Origin: Flavobacterium sp.
GTDB taxonomy: Bacteria > Bacteroidota > Bacteroidia > Flavobacteriales > Flavobacteriaceae
Direction of reading: 5' to 3'
Length of the DNA: 21,827 nucleotides
Assembly (NCBI RefSeq): GCF_021151785.1
Contig: NZ_JAGKWP010000040.1
Coordinates: 1-21,827, forward strand
Shown here piece by piece: positions 8,691 through 14,998 of this stretch. Under the pieces are notes generated by a model, which worked only from the letters and a program-made list of their open reading frames with translations, made no database searches and had not been told where the DNA came from. The first letter of the stretch is position 1. Every line of letters starts with the position of its first letter. The translations under genes and the position numbers were made by a program.

Positions 8691-8715
8691 AAAAGCCGAC
8701 TCAATGTCGGCTTAT
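8691..8715 (-). terminator. Terminator downstream of the PH-domain gene
   Basis: A perfect 8-bp stem (aagccgac / gtcggctt) with loop tcaat, directly after the stop of the minus-strand gene. The T run on the minus side is short (tttt), but the plus side also has a long T run, so it may stop transcription both ways. Confidence 0.75.
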
Positions 8716-8719
8716 TTTT

Positions 8720-9409
8720 TTATAAGTAAGGAATTATTTCATTTTTCAATCGATCGTATTCACCTTGAAGTATTAGCCCATTATCTAATAGCTTTTTATA
8801 ATTTTGCAATTTCTCAAATAGTTCTTCTTTAGACAAATCTTTTAGTCCTTTTTCATGTGGAAGCTCTGCTTCAATTTCTGTATCAGGCACAACAATTGTT
8901 GGTTCTATTGGCATAATTTCAGTAAAACTCGTTACTTCTTCAGTAGGAACATCCTCAACTTCTAATAACGATACATCTTCTGCCGTAGTCATAATTTCAA
9001 AAGAATTACCTACATTCTTCAAACGATCTAACTGCTCTTTCGCGTAAGTATACAACTTTCTAGCCTGATTTTTTGGCAAATAATCAACCGTATGAGTTAA
9101 ATCAGATTTTGTTGTAAAAGTAAAATCAGCACCTAGAATTCCTTCTTTAACAAAAGAACCAGCCACATCCTCCCAATCATAATCCATGAATTCCATAGAT
9201 AATCCAAGATTTTTAGGTTTACACAATATAATTCGTTTATTAGTAACAACTATACTATCAGGAAATACTGTGATTGCTGGTTTTTTTTGAACAGCAATAT
9301 ATCCAATTTCTTCATTAGACATCAACAAATTATCTAATTTAGCCGTAATTTTCTCAATCGCCTTAGGATCTTGATCTTCGTTCAATATTTTTTTTAAATT
9401 ATCTATCAT
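8720..9409 (-). CDS. PH-like domain protein with C-terminal SHOCT motif
   Basis: A 229-residue cytosolic protein with no signal peptide or membrane helix. Residues about 40-130 resemble the YokE-like bacterial pleckstrin-homology fold: IGYIAVQKKPAITVFPDSIV, then VVTNKRIILCKP, a MDYDWEDVAG block and a closing helix LYTYAKEQLDRLK. An acidic, Pro/Glu/Val-rich linker (about 145-190) follows. The last 35 residues match the SHOCT pattern: a short helix, LLDNGLILQGEYDRLKNEII, with the Gly-Leu-Ile turn typical of that domain. SHOCT pieces are usually oligomerisation or partner-binding tails. The cellular role is unknown. It is last in the ruvC-to-PH run, 45 nt after the MmcQ-like gene, and is followed by a hairpin. 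Confidence 0.78.
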   Translation of the reverse strand: MIDNLKKILNEDQDPKAIEKITAKLDNLLMSNEEIGYIAVQKKPAITVFPDSIVVTNKRIILCKPKNLGLSMEFMDYDWEDVAGSFVKEGILGADFTFTTKSDLTHTVDYLPKNQARKLYTYAKEQLDRLKNVGNSFEIMTTAEDVSLLEVEDVPTEEVTSFTEIMPIEPTIVVPDTEIEAELPHEKGLKDLSKEELFEKLQNYKKLLDNGLILQGEYDRLKNEIIPYL

Positions 9410-9454
9410 ATTATTTCAGTTGATGGTTTATCTGTATCAAATGTGATGCCTAAA

Positions 9455-9820
9455 TTAATCATTTTTGAATTCCTCTCTAATTTTTTTTGGTAAATGTGCA
9501 ATTACTAGTTCGTAGGAATGATTAATAAAGTATATTACTTTTTGGTCTGGCACATCTTGATTTACTAAGATTGTATTCCAATGCTTTTTATTCATGTGAT
9601 AACCTTCTAACACTCCTTCAAATTCTTCGCGCCACTCAATTGCTTTTTGAGGGTCACATTTCAAGTTCAAACTAGGTCGTCCTTCTTCCCAAGAAGACAA
9701 AGAGGTTAGACAAAACATTTTTCCTGCAACCTTAAAAACTAAAGTATCTTCATCAAAGGGAAAATGTTCAGTTACCCCTTTTTTTGCCAAGCAAAATTCA
9801 TATAATTGCTGGATATTCAT
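9455..9820 (-). CDS. MmcQ/YjbR family protein
   Basis: A 121-residue protein with the full YjbR (CyaY-like) domain pattern. It opens with LYEFCLAKKGVTEHFPFDED, followed by TLVFKVAGKMFCL, a SLNLKCDP block, the EGYHMNKKHWNTI block and a closing VIYFINHSYELVIAHLPKK. Length is normal for the family (110-125). Members have been called DNA-binding because of the fold, but the function is not settled and nothing here identifies a ligand. It starts 1 nt after the stop of the cyclase-family gene, so the two are certainly cotranscribed and possibly translationally coupled. Confidence 0.88.
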   Translation of the reverse strand: MNIQQLYEFCLAKKGVTEHFPFDEDTLVFKVAGKMFCLTSLSSWEEGRPSLNLKCDPQKAIEWREEFEGVLEGYHMNKKHWNTILVNQDVPDQKVIYFINHSYELVIAHLPKKIREEFKND

Positions 9821-9821
9821 T

Positions 9822-10586
9822 CTAATTTATTTTTTCAAAATTATACAATACCGGCTTACTGGGTGAAGCATCATTTTCAAATGAAACAATTTGTAAATTC
9901 AATAAATAGAGACCATCCTCAACTTTATTAGGCACATAAACAAGTTCAGTAATTGTACATTCAAAACGCGCATCTGAATTTATATTATTGACATCTTTAA
10001 CATTCCAAAAGGCTTTGTGAGCCAATAATTTTCCCTCATCTTGTTCGCGATCAACACTTGGCAAATCAATCAACAAATGCTCCACGCCCATTTCTCTAAT
10101 AAAATGTGCCGCTTCTTCACTTAAATAAGGCGGATTAGTATTAGAATAATTTAAATGTCTTTTTGTTTCTAAATTAGGTAATGTTCTAATTATTAAAGCT
10201 TTAGGCGATTTATCATCTATCTCATTTTGCACACATTCTTTAGTAATTATCCAATCTTTCCCACTAGCCAATGGTTGAACAGAAATCAATTGGGCCGTGA
10301 AAAAAAAAGTTTTCAACGTTTGATTTATACTATAAAAATCTTTGGTAATATGTCCCAAGCACTCCGTGTGTGTACCATGTGCGTGCGGATTAAAAAAGAT
10401 ATTATTAAAATTTGTCGAAGATTTACCTTCTGACACTTTTCCAATCCAATCTCCCATTTTAACAGGTGTAATTTCAGGTTGACTTTGATACCAAGCAATC
10501 GGATTCTTTTCATCAGAAGTTATAGGAAGTGAAATATCTATAGGTTTAGATAAATCAACAGTAGTATTTTCAAAAATTAGTATCAT
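9822..10586 (-). CDS. Cyclase-family (kynurenine formamidase-like) metal hydrolase
   Basis: A 254-residue cytosolic protein of the cyclase/arylformamidase family, whose known members hydrolyse formamide or amide bonds using a two-metal site. The metal region is at residues 66-79, NPHAHGTHTECLGH. It lines up with the family HxGTHxDxPxH motif but has Ala at the first His position (with extra His at 68 and 70), Glu75 for the usual Asp and Leu77 for Pro. A second cluster, LLIDLPSVDREQDEGKLLAH, matches the family's DxxSxD...AH block. The substrate is unknown: I see no neighbouring tryptophan-pathway genes, so calling it kynurenine formamidase would be unsupported. It follows hemW by 13 nt and precedes the MmcQ-like gene by 1 nt. 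Confidence 0.82.
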   Translation of the reverse strand: MILIFENTTVDLSKPIDISLPITSDEKNPIAWYQSQPEITPVKMGDWIGKVSEGKSSTNFNNIFFNPHAHGTHTECLGHITKDFYSINQTLKTFFFTAQLISVQPLASGKDWIITKECVQNEIDDKSPKALIIRTLPNLETKRHLNYSNTNPPYLSEEAAHFIREMGVEHLLIDLPSVDREQDEGKLLAHKAFWNVKDVNNINSDARFECTITELVYVPNKVEDGLYLLNLQIVSFENDASPSKPVLYNFEKIN

Positions 10587-10599
10587 TTCAAAATTGTAA

Positions 10600-11733
10600 T
10601 TATTCCAAATTTAACAAAAACAAATCACTAGCTATGCCATCACTTAAAAATTTTCCTTTTTTTGTTGCTGTTAAAATCCCGTTTTGTTCCTGTAAGTGTT
10701 CGGAATTAATATATTTTTTAGCTTGATTCAATAAATATAACAAATAGCGTTCCCCAAATTCCTTTTCTACCCGTTCAAGAGAAACACCCCAAATAGTTCG
10801 CAAACCTGTCATAATATATTCATTATACCTATCGGTTAGAGTTAAAGGTTCCTGTTCACTTGGTCGCTTTTTATCATGAATGGCCTTTAAGTACAATGCA
10901 TTATTAGCCACATTCCAACTTCGTTCTTTTCCATTATAACTATGCGCAGAAGGCCCTACTCCCATATATTTTTTCCCTAACCAATAAGCTGTATTGTTTT
11001 TAGAAAAATAACTTGGTTTACCAAAATTTGACAATTCATAATGTATAAATCCTTCTTTTTCTAATTCTTCTATTAACAACAAAAAATGTTCTTGTGCAAC
11101 TTCATCATTTGGAGCTGAAACCAGCTGCTTTTCGATTAATTTTTTCAACGCTGTTTTCGGTTCAACAGTTAAAGCGTAACTTGAAATATGAGGTACACCA
11201 TACGAAAGTGCCGTTTTTACATTTTCAAGCCATTTTTCATTCGACATATTTGGTATACCGTAAATTAAATCTAAACTGATATTGTCAAAATATTGAGTAG
11301 CCGTTTGCAAACATCTTTTTGCTTCCATAGCATTATGCGCCCGATTCATCATTACCAAATCCTCCTCAAAAAAAGACTGAATTCCTATGGACAATCGATT
11401 AATTGGTGTATTAGCTAATTGTGAAATTACTTCATCCTTTAAATCATCTGGATTTGCTTCTAATGTAATTTCAGGTAAATCAACAATATTGTAATTTTCA
11501 TTTATAATTTTAATTAAAAAAACAATTTCATCTATCTCTAAAACACTTGGAGTTCCACCTCCAAAATAAATTGTTTCTACTGTTTCTTTTTGAAATTCAT
11601 TTTTCCTGAATATCAATTCATTAGCAATTGCTCGAATCATTTCTTCTTTCTTACGTAAAGAAGTAGAAAAATGAAAATCACAATAATGACATGCTTGTTT
11701 GCAAAACGGAATATGAATATAAATACCTGACAT
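10600..11733 (-). CDS. hemW: HemW-type radical SAM protein (heme chaperone)
   Basis: A 377-residue radical SAM protein. The iron-sulfur motif is CKQACHYCDF, with Cys 11, 15 and 18. The residue two after the last Cys is Phe rather than the Cys of true HemN coproporphyrinogen oxidase, so HemW is the better call. Family members bind heme and are thought to load it into respiratory enzymes. GGGTPS (SAM-binding region), LEANPDDL and RLSIGIQSF are also present, with a HemN C-terminal domain (from about residue 290). The frame stays open upstream to a TTG at 11778. I chose the ATG at 11733 because MSGIYIHIPFC is the normal family start. It lies 58 nt after ruvC and 13 nt before the cyclase-family gene. 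Confidence 0.92.
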   Translation of the reverse strand: MSGIYIHIPFCKQACHYCDFHFSTSLRKKEEMIRAIANELIFRKNEFQKETVETIYFGGGTPSVLEIDEIVFLIKIINENYNIVDLPEITLEANPDDLKDEVISQLANTPINRLSIGIQSFFEEDLVMMNRAHNAMEAKRCLQTATQYFDNISLDLIYGIPNMSNEKWLENVKTALSYGVPHISSYALTVEPKTALKKLIEKQLVSAPNDEVAQEHFLLLIEELEKEGFIHYELSNFGKPSYFSKNNTAYWLGKKYMGVGPSAHSYNGKERSWNVANNALYLKAIHDKKRPSEQEPLTLTDRYNEYIMTGLRTIWGVSLERVEKEFGERYLLYLLNQAKKYINSEHLQEQNGILTATKKGKFLSDGIASDLFLLNLE

Positions 11734-11791
11734 ATTTGAGATAACTAAGTTGCCTTGAAGCACAACAGGCTGAGACAAACGTTGACTAATA

Positions 11792-12346
11792 TTATTTTTT
11801 AACTCTATTTTCGTTTTGCTTCACAAAGGCATCCCAACCGGTATATTTTTTACCTAATTCTGGTCGGCCAGTATTGAAAAAATGACAAACTGCAGCGGCT
11901 AAACCATCAGTAGAGTCTAAATTCTTAGGTAATTCCTTTAAACCTACTAATTGTTGAAGCATTTTAGCCACTTGTTCTTTACTCGCATTTCCATTTCCTG
12001 TAATGGCCATTTTTATTTTTTTAGGCTCATATTCTGTAATCGGAATTTGGCGCGATAAACCAGCAGCCATAGCCACACCTTGCGCACGACCTAATTTGAG
12101 CATGGATTGAACATTTTTCCCAAAAAAAGGTGCTTCAATCGCTATTTCATCAGGATGATACGTATCTATTAATTCAATAGTACGCTCAAATATTTTCTGC
12201 AATTTCAAATAATGATCGTCGTATTTACTTAACAACAACTCATTCAATTGCATAAATTCCATTTTTTTATTAACAACTTTAATTAATCCAAAACCCATAA
12301 TTGTTGTTCCAGGATCAATACCTAATATAATTCTTTCGTTTGCCAA
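11792..12346 (-). CDS. ruvC: Holliday junction resolvase RuvC (TTG start)
   Basis: A 184-residue endonuclease that cuts Holliday junctions with RuvAB during recombination and repair. All four catalytic acidic residues are visible: D11 in LGIDPGTT, E71 in IAIEAPFFGKN, and D144 and D147 in LDSTDGLAAAVCHF. GRAQG and ITGNGNASKEQV are also family blocks. The start is a TTG at 12346. There is no upstream ATG before the in-frame stop, and the first internal ATG (M17) would remove the catalytic D11, so TTG (MANERIILGIDPG) is the only sensible choice. An A/T-rich leader, typical of Bacteroidota, replaces a Shine-Dalgarno site. It is probably the first gene of a five-gene run ending with the PH-SHOCT protein. 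Confidence 0.94.
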   Translation of the reverse strand: MANERIILGIDPGTTIMGFGLIKVVNKKMEFMQLNELLLSKYDDHYLKLQKIFERTIELIDTYHPDEIAIEAPFFGKNVQSMLKLGRAQGVAMAAGLSRQIPITEYEPKKIKMAITGNGNASKEQVAKMLQQLVGLKELPKNLDSTDGLAAAVCHFFNTGRPELGKKYTGWDAFVKQNENRVKK

Positions 12347-12444
12347 TTTTATTATTATTTTTGCTTACAATTCACTATAAATCTAAATGAATACCCCTCA
12401 ACAGAATACACGCTAATATTGAAAGATTTTCGTTTCTTTGCAAA

Positions 12445-13371
12445 ATGATTTCGATTTCTCACAAAGCTAAACAATATCTAACATTTTTCATTAAAGTCCT
12501 AATTGTTTGTTTAGCCTTTTATGTCATTTACGACAAGCTTATCCATAATGAACAGATGAGTTGGTCTCAATTTCAACACATTTTACAGCATAAATTTACA
12601 TTAGGTTGGATCATGTTTATGCTTTTTTTGAGTTTTTTAAATCGTTTTTTAGAAATTTTAAAATGGCAAAATTTAGTTAGCATAATTGAACCCATCTCAT
12701 TAAAGACGGCTTCCAAGCAAGTATTGGCTGCTTTAACAGCAGGTTTGTTTACTCCAAATGGTATAGGCGAGTACGCAGGAAAAGCACTTTATTTTTCAAA
12801 GACAGAAACCAAAAAAATTATTTTTTTAAATCTAATTTGCAATGGAATACAGCTCTTATTAACTGTTTTTTTTGGTCTAATAGGCTTACTATATTTAGGT
12901 TACTTCTATTGGGTTAGCCTACTAGTTGGACTTGTCATTTTACTAATTTTATTTTTTACACTAACCAAAAATATTAAAATTAAAGGATACTCATTCGCCG
13001 CTTTAACAACTAAAATTAAAGATATTCCAAAAAAAATTCACCAGAAAAATATTTACTTAGCTATAGGCCGATACCTCACAATTTCTCATCAATATTATTT
13101 TCTCTTGATATTATTTGGAGTTGAGCTACCTTATTTAACTGTGATAACAACCATAATTGCCGTTTATTTCATTGCTTCATCGTTGCCTTCATTCCAATTC
13201 TTAGATTTTGCTGTAAAAGGTGGTGTCGCTTTATGGTTTTTTGACAAAATTGATGTAGATGAAATTGTTATTTTATTTATTACAACATTTATGTGGTTTT
13301 TCAATGTAGTTCTTCCTGTAATCATTGGAAGTTATTTTGTTTTCACATTTAAGAAAAAGCAAAAAATTTAA
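12445..13371 (+). CDS. Flippase-like / lysylphosphatidylglycerol synthase-type membrane protein
   Basis: A 308-residue inner-membrane protein with about 7-8 hydrophobic helices. The first is at residues 10-28, others at about 50-70, 125-170 and 205-235, with two more near the C-terminus. The hallmark is AALTAGLFTPNGIGEYAGKA (about residues 93-112), matching the conserved Asn-Gly-x-Gly-Glu region of the lysylphosphatidylglycerol synthase transmembrane (UPF0104) family. The catalytic aminoacyl-transfer domain of MprF-type synthases is absent. Such stand-alone membrane halves are generally proposed to move lipids, but the substrate is unknown. The gene is divergent from ruvC across 98 nt and ends 1 nt before the convergent lipoprotein gene. 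Confidence 0.8.
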   Translation: MISISHKAKQYLTFFIKVLIVCLAFYVIYDKLIHNEQMSWSQFQHILQHKFTLGWIMFMLFLSFLNRFLEILKWQNLVSIIEPISLKTASKQVLAALTAGLFTPNGIGEYAGKALYFSKTETKKIIFLNLICNGIQLLLTVFFGLIGLLYLGYFYWVSLLVGLVILLILFFTLTKNIKIKGYSFAALTTKIKDIPKKIHQKNIYLAIGRYLTISHQYYFLLILFGVELPYLTVITTIIAVYFIASSLPSFQFLDFAVKGGVALWFFDKIDVDEIVILFITTFMWFFNVVLPVIIGSYFVFTFKKKQKI

Positions 13372-13372
13372 C

Positions 13373-13843
13373 CTATTTATTCAGTACAATAGGTAATTGA
13401 AATTCTGTTTTAACTGGAATACCTCGCTTAATGGCTGGATTCACTTTTGGAAAATCAGCCAAACTAAGCTGAAAAATACTATCCAATTGCATTCGGTCTA
13501 AAGTTATTGAATCGGATATAATTGGCTCAAATTTCACTTTAGAATCAGAGAAAATAGTTACTTTTACTTGTATAGAATCTAACTGAGGAAATAATTTAGC
13601 AATACTATCATCTCGTAATTTTTCTTGTAATTGAGAGGTCATCATTTGATAGAAACAATTTCTTTGATTTTCTTTATCCGAAATAGAATCACATTCTACA
13701 AAAGAGGGCCATTGATCCACTTCTTTCCAGTTGATTTTTTTTAGTTCTTGCTGCAATAATTCTTTTTCATCGGGCACTTTTTTATCAAAAAATTGGCACG
13801 ACTGAAAAGAGAAAAAGACCAGTAAAACTAAAATTTTATTCAT
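13373..13843 (-). CDS. Small lipoprotein with TonB-C-like end
   Basis: A 156-residue predicted lipoprotein (signal ending SFQSC, lipidated Cys16). A charged, probably helical region follows, including a Cys pair in VECDSISDKENQRNCFYQ (about 50-65) and the helical MTSQLQEKLRDDSIAKLFP. The C-terminal part, especially NPAIKRGIPVKTEFQLPIVL (about 135-154), resembles the last strands of the TonB C-terminal domain as seen in Bacteroidota, where a KRGxPV...LPI ending is common. There is no N-terminal membrane helix, so it is not a normal TonB. I do not know its function. It is divergent from the DUF456 gene (36 nt) and convergent with the flippase-like gene. TATTTTTG at 13864-13871 (minus strand) is a possible -7 box. 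Confidence 0.72.
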   Translation of the reverse strand: MNKILVLLVFFSFQSCQFFDKKVPDEKELLQQELKKINWKEVDQWPSFVECDSISDKENQRNCFYQMMTSQLQEKLRDDSIAKLFPQLDSIQVKVTIFSDSKVKFEPIISDSITLDRMQLDSIFQLSLADFPKVNPAIKRGIPVKTEFQLPIVLNK

Positions 13844-13879
13844 TTAGGTTTTATTTTAAAGTTCAAAAATACATAAATT

Positions 13880-14380
13880 ATGGAATACGTTTTATTGATT
13901 TTAGGTTTTTGTTTAATAATAGTAGGAATTATTGGAAGTATACTTCCTGTACTTCCTGGATTACCTATTTCTTGGCTAGGTTTATTTTGTTTGTATTTTG
14001 TACCTACTATAACTTTTAACCATTATCTACTTGGCATAACACTGTTTTTTACTTTACTTGTAAGTATAATAGACTATATTATACCCTCTAAGGGCACGAA
14101 AAAGTTTGGAGGAACAAAATATGGTGTTTGGGGCACAAATATTGGTTTAGTTCTTGGTCTTTTTATTCCCATTCCATTTGGATTTATAATTGCTGCTTTT
14201 TTAGGAGCGTTCATAGGGGAATTAATTTACAACACTAGAGACCAGGAAAGGGCGTTTAAGGCGGCAATAGGAGCATTTGCTGGATTCTTAGCTGGCACAT
14301 TTATGAAACTGTTTTATGGAATACTTTTATTGATAATTTACATTTGGTTAGTAATTCAAAATTGGGAAATTTGGTTTTAA
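13880..14380 (+). CDS. DUF456 family membrane protein
   Basis: A 166-residue integral membrane protein. The opening LGFCLIIVGIIGSILPVLPG, with PGLPISWLG after it, is characteristic of DUF456. The middle FGGTKYGVWGTNIGLVLG and FIPIPFGFIIAAFLGAFIGE blocks are the other conserved parts. Hydrophobic helices occur at about residues 3-22, 26-42, 48-62, 80-112 (with a Gly-rich bend) and 128-160. Family members have no established biochemical role; the Gly-rich paired helices suggest a small channel or scaffold, which is inference. It stands alone on the plus strand, followed by the hairpin shared with the first tRNA-Asp. Confidence 0.85.
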   Translation: MEYVLLILGFCLIIVGIIGSILPVLPGLPISWLGLFCLYFVPTITFNHYLLGITLFFTLLVSIIDYIIPSKGTKKFGGTKYGVWGTNIGLVLGLFIPIPFGFIIAAFLGAFIGELIYNTRDQERAFKAAIGAFAGFLAGTFMKLFYGILLLIIYIWLVIQNWEIWF

Positions 14381-14401
14381 CACCAACGCAATAAGGTAAA
14401 A

Positions 14402-14432
14402 TAAAAAAAGCTCCTCATTTCTGAAGAGCTTT
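14402..14432 (-). terminator. Terminator of first tRNA-Asp (also downstream of the DUF456 gene)
   Basis: On the minus strand a 10-bp stem with one mismatch (aagctcttca... / ...tgaggagctt, loop gaaa) is followed by ttttttat. It begins 2-3 nt after the tRNA discriminator. The plus side has a short tttt, so it may also help end the DUF456 transcript. Confidence 0.85.
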
Positions 14433-14521
14433 TGCGGTCTGGACGGGACTCGAACCCGCGACCCCATGCGTGACAGGCATGTATTCTAACCAACTGAACT
14501 ACCAAACCTTGCTTTATTGCG
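14430..14521. repeat. 92-bp direct repeat, unit 1 (tRNA-Asp and flanks)
   Basis: This block, from ttttgc to attgcg, is identical to 14835-14926. It covers the whole tRNA-Asp, the transcribed leader (minus strand cgcaataaagcaa) and a few bases of 3' trailer. Identity stops at the edge of the promoter on one side and at the terminator on the other. Confidence 0.93.
14435..14508 (-). tRNA. tRNA-Asp (GTC), copy 1
   Basis: The cloverleaf folds fully: acceptor GGTTTGG/CCAGACC (one T-G wobble), anticodon stem CATGC/GCATG with loop CTGTCAC and anticodon GTC, T arm GCGGG-TTCGAGT-CCCGT, and discriminator G as expected for Asp. CCA is not encoded. It is identical in sequence to copy 2, with its own promoter upstream and terminator downstream. 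Confidence 0.97.
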
Positions 14522-14524
14522 TTG

Positions 14525-14554
14525 CAAATATACTATTCTTTTCAGACTTTACAA
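14525..14554 (-). promoter_or_regulatory. Promoter of tRNA-Asp copy 1
   Basis: On the minus strand: TTG (14552-14554), exactly 19 nt, then TATATTTG (14525-14532), 16 nt before the tRNA 5' end. This is a full match to the Bacteroidota consensus. Confidence 0.85.
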
Positions 14555-14663
14555 GGGTTTCAGCGATAATTTTAGAAATAAATCTTATTTAAATTGATTA
14601 TCAAGTGAGTAGCAAATTTATTTTTTGCAATAGAACATAAAACATTTAGAAACTGTCTAAAAA

Positions 14664-14696
14664 ATAAAAAAGCCCTACCAAGTCTGGAGAGCTTTT
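14664..14696 (-). terminator. Orphan terminator-like hairpin next to the tRNA relic
   Basis: On the minus strand AAGCTCTCCA pairs with TGG-T-AGGGCTT (about 10 bp, one bulge, one wobble), followed by TTTTTTATTTTTT. It is similar in stem sequence and position to the terminator of tRNA-Asp copy 1, but no intact gene precedes it. Confidence 0.65.
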
Positions 14697-14700
14697 CATT

Positions 14701-14717
14701 GGTCTAACTACTAAACC
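14701..14717 (-). pseudogene. Probable collapsed tRNA-Asp relic
   Basis: The minus strand reads GGTTTAGTAGTT followed directly by AGACC and A. The first 12 nt match the tRNA-Asp 5' end with one mismatch (11/12) and the last five match its 3' acceptor strand. About 56 nt, from the D loop to the acceptor stem, are missing. A terminator-like hairpin lies 4 nt downstream, as in copy 1. No TATATTTG box is found upstream, so the relic should be silent. Because the match is short, chance resemblance cannot be excluded. Confidence 0.55.
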
Positions 14718-14799
14718 TTTCCCGATTTCTCGGGATAAACAACACAACTATTTTGATTTATATATAAATATAAATTAATTACTATTTAATTAAGGGGCA

Positions 14800-14828
14800 A
14801 AAAAGCATTTCGATTTCTCGAAATGCTT
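14800..14828 (-). terminator. Terminator of tRNA-Asp copy 2
   Basis: A perfect 11-bp stem (aagcatttcga / tcgaaatgctt, loop of 4) with ttttttg following on the minus strand, 11 nt after the tRNA 3' end. The stem sequence is unrelated to that of copy 1. Confidence 0.87.
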
Positions 14829-14834
14829 CCCTTA

Positions 14835-14926
14835 TTTTGCGGTCTGGACGGGACTCGAACCCGCGACCCCATGCGTGACAGGCATGTATTCTAACCAACT
14901 GAACTACCAAACCTTGCTTTATTGCG
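14835..14926. repeat. 92-bp direct repeat, unit 2 (tRNA-Asp and flanks)
   Basis: Identical to 14430-14521; the two units are offset by 405 bp in the same orientation. Confidence 0.93.
14840..14913 (-). tRNA. tRNA-Asp (GTC), copy 2
   Basis: The 74-nt sequence is identical to copy 1, with GTC anticodon and G discriminator. It has a separate promoter and a different terminator, so the two copies are independent transcription units rather than one precursor. Confidence 0.97.
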
Positions 14927-14930
14927 AGTG

Positions 14931-14961
14931 CAAATATAAGACCGTTTTTTTAATCTGCAAA
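14931..14961 (-). promoter_or_regulatory. Promoter of tRNA-Asp copy 2
   Basis: On the minus strand: TTTG (14958-14961), exactly 19 nt, then TATATTTG (14931-14938), 17 nt before the tRNA. The spacer sequence is unlike that of copy 1, although both boxes and the spacing are the same. Confidence 0.85.
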
Positions 14962-14998
14962 TATTTTTCTGAAAAAAATTAAATTATTTTTTATAAAA

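Larger units (their letters stand above)
14509..14839. other. 331-bp spacer between the two tRNA-Asp genes
   Basis: No protein-coding gene is seen. Going left to right it holds the promoter of tRNA-Asp copy 1, about 110 nt of AT-rich sequence with no signal I recognise, an orphan terminator (14664-14696) next to a 17-nt tRNA-Asp relic (14701-14717), a small hairpin tcccgatttctcggga (14720-14735), a very AT-rich stretch (14750-14795) and the terminator of copy 2. Confidence 0.7.

Noticed and set aside
10325..10513. A 62-codon minus-strand frame overlapping the cyclase-family gene in another frame
   Set aside because: The overlapping cyclase-family frame is full length with family motifs, so this is a shadow frame.
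10600..11733. Calling this gene hemN (oxygen-independent coproporphyrinogen oxidase)
   Set aside because: The motif is CxxxCxxCxF rather than the CxxxCxxCxC of true HemN, pointing to HemW.
11734..11778. Upstream TTG start for hemW, adding 15 residues
   Set aside because: The extension is not part of the conserved fold, and the ATG at 11733 gives the normal MSGIYIHIPFC start.
12347..12444. Promoter boxes in the ruvC/flippase divergent region
   Set aside because: TTG-N19-TATAGTGA (minus) and TTTCTTTG (plus) can be picked out, but neither matches TAnnTTTG well enough to report.
14636..14670. tagaaactgtctaaaaaat, resembling the end of some insertion sequences
   Set aside because: No matching inverted end, target-site duplication or transposase remnant is found nearby; the match is too short to call.
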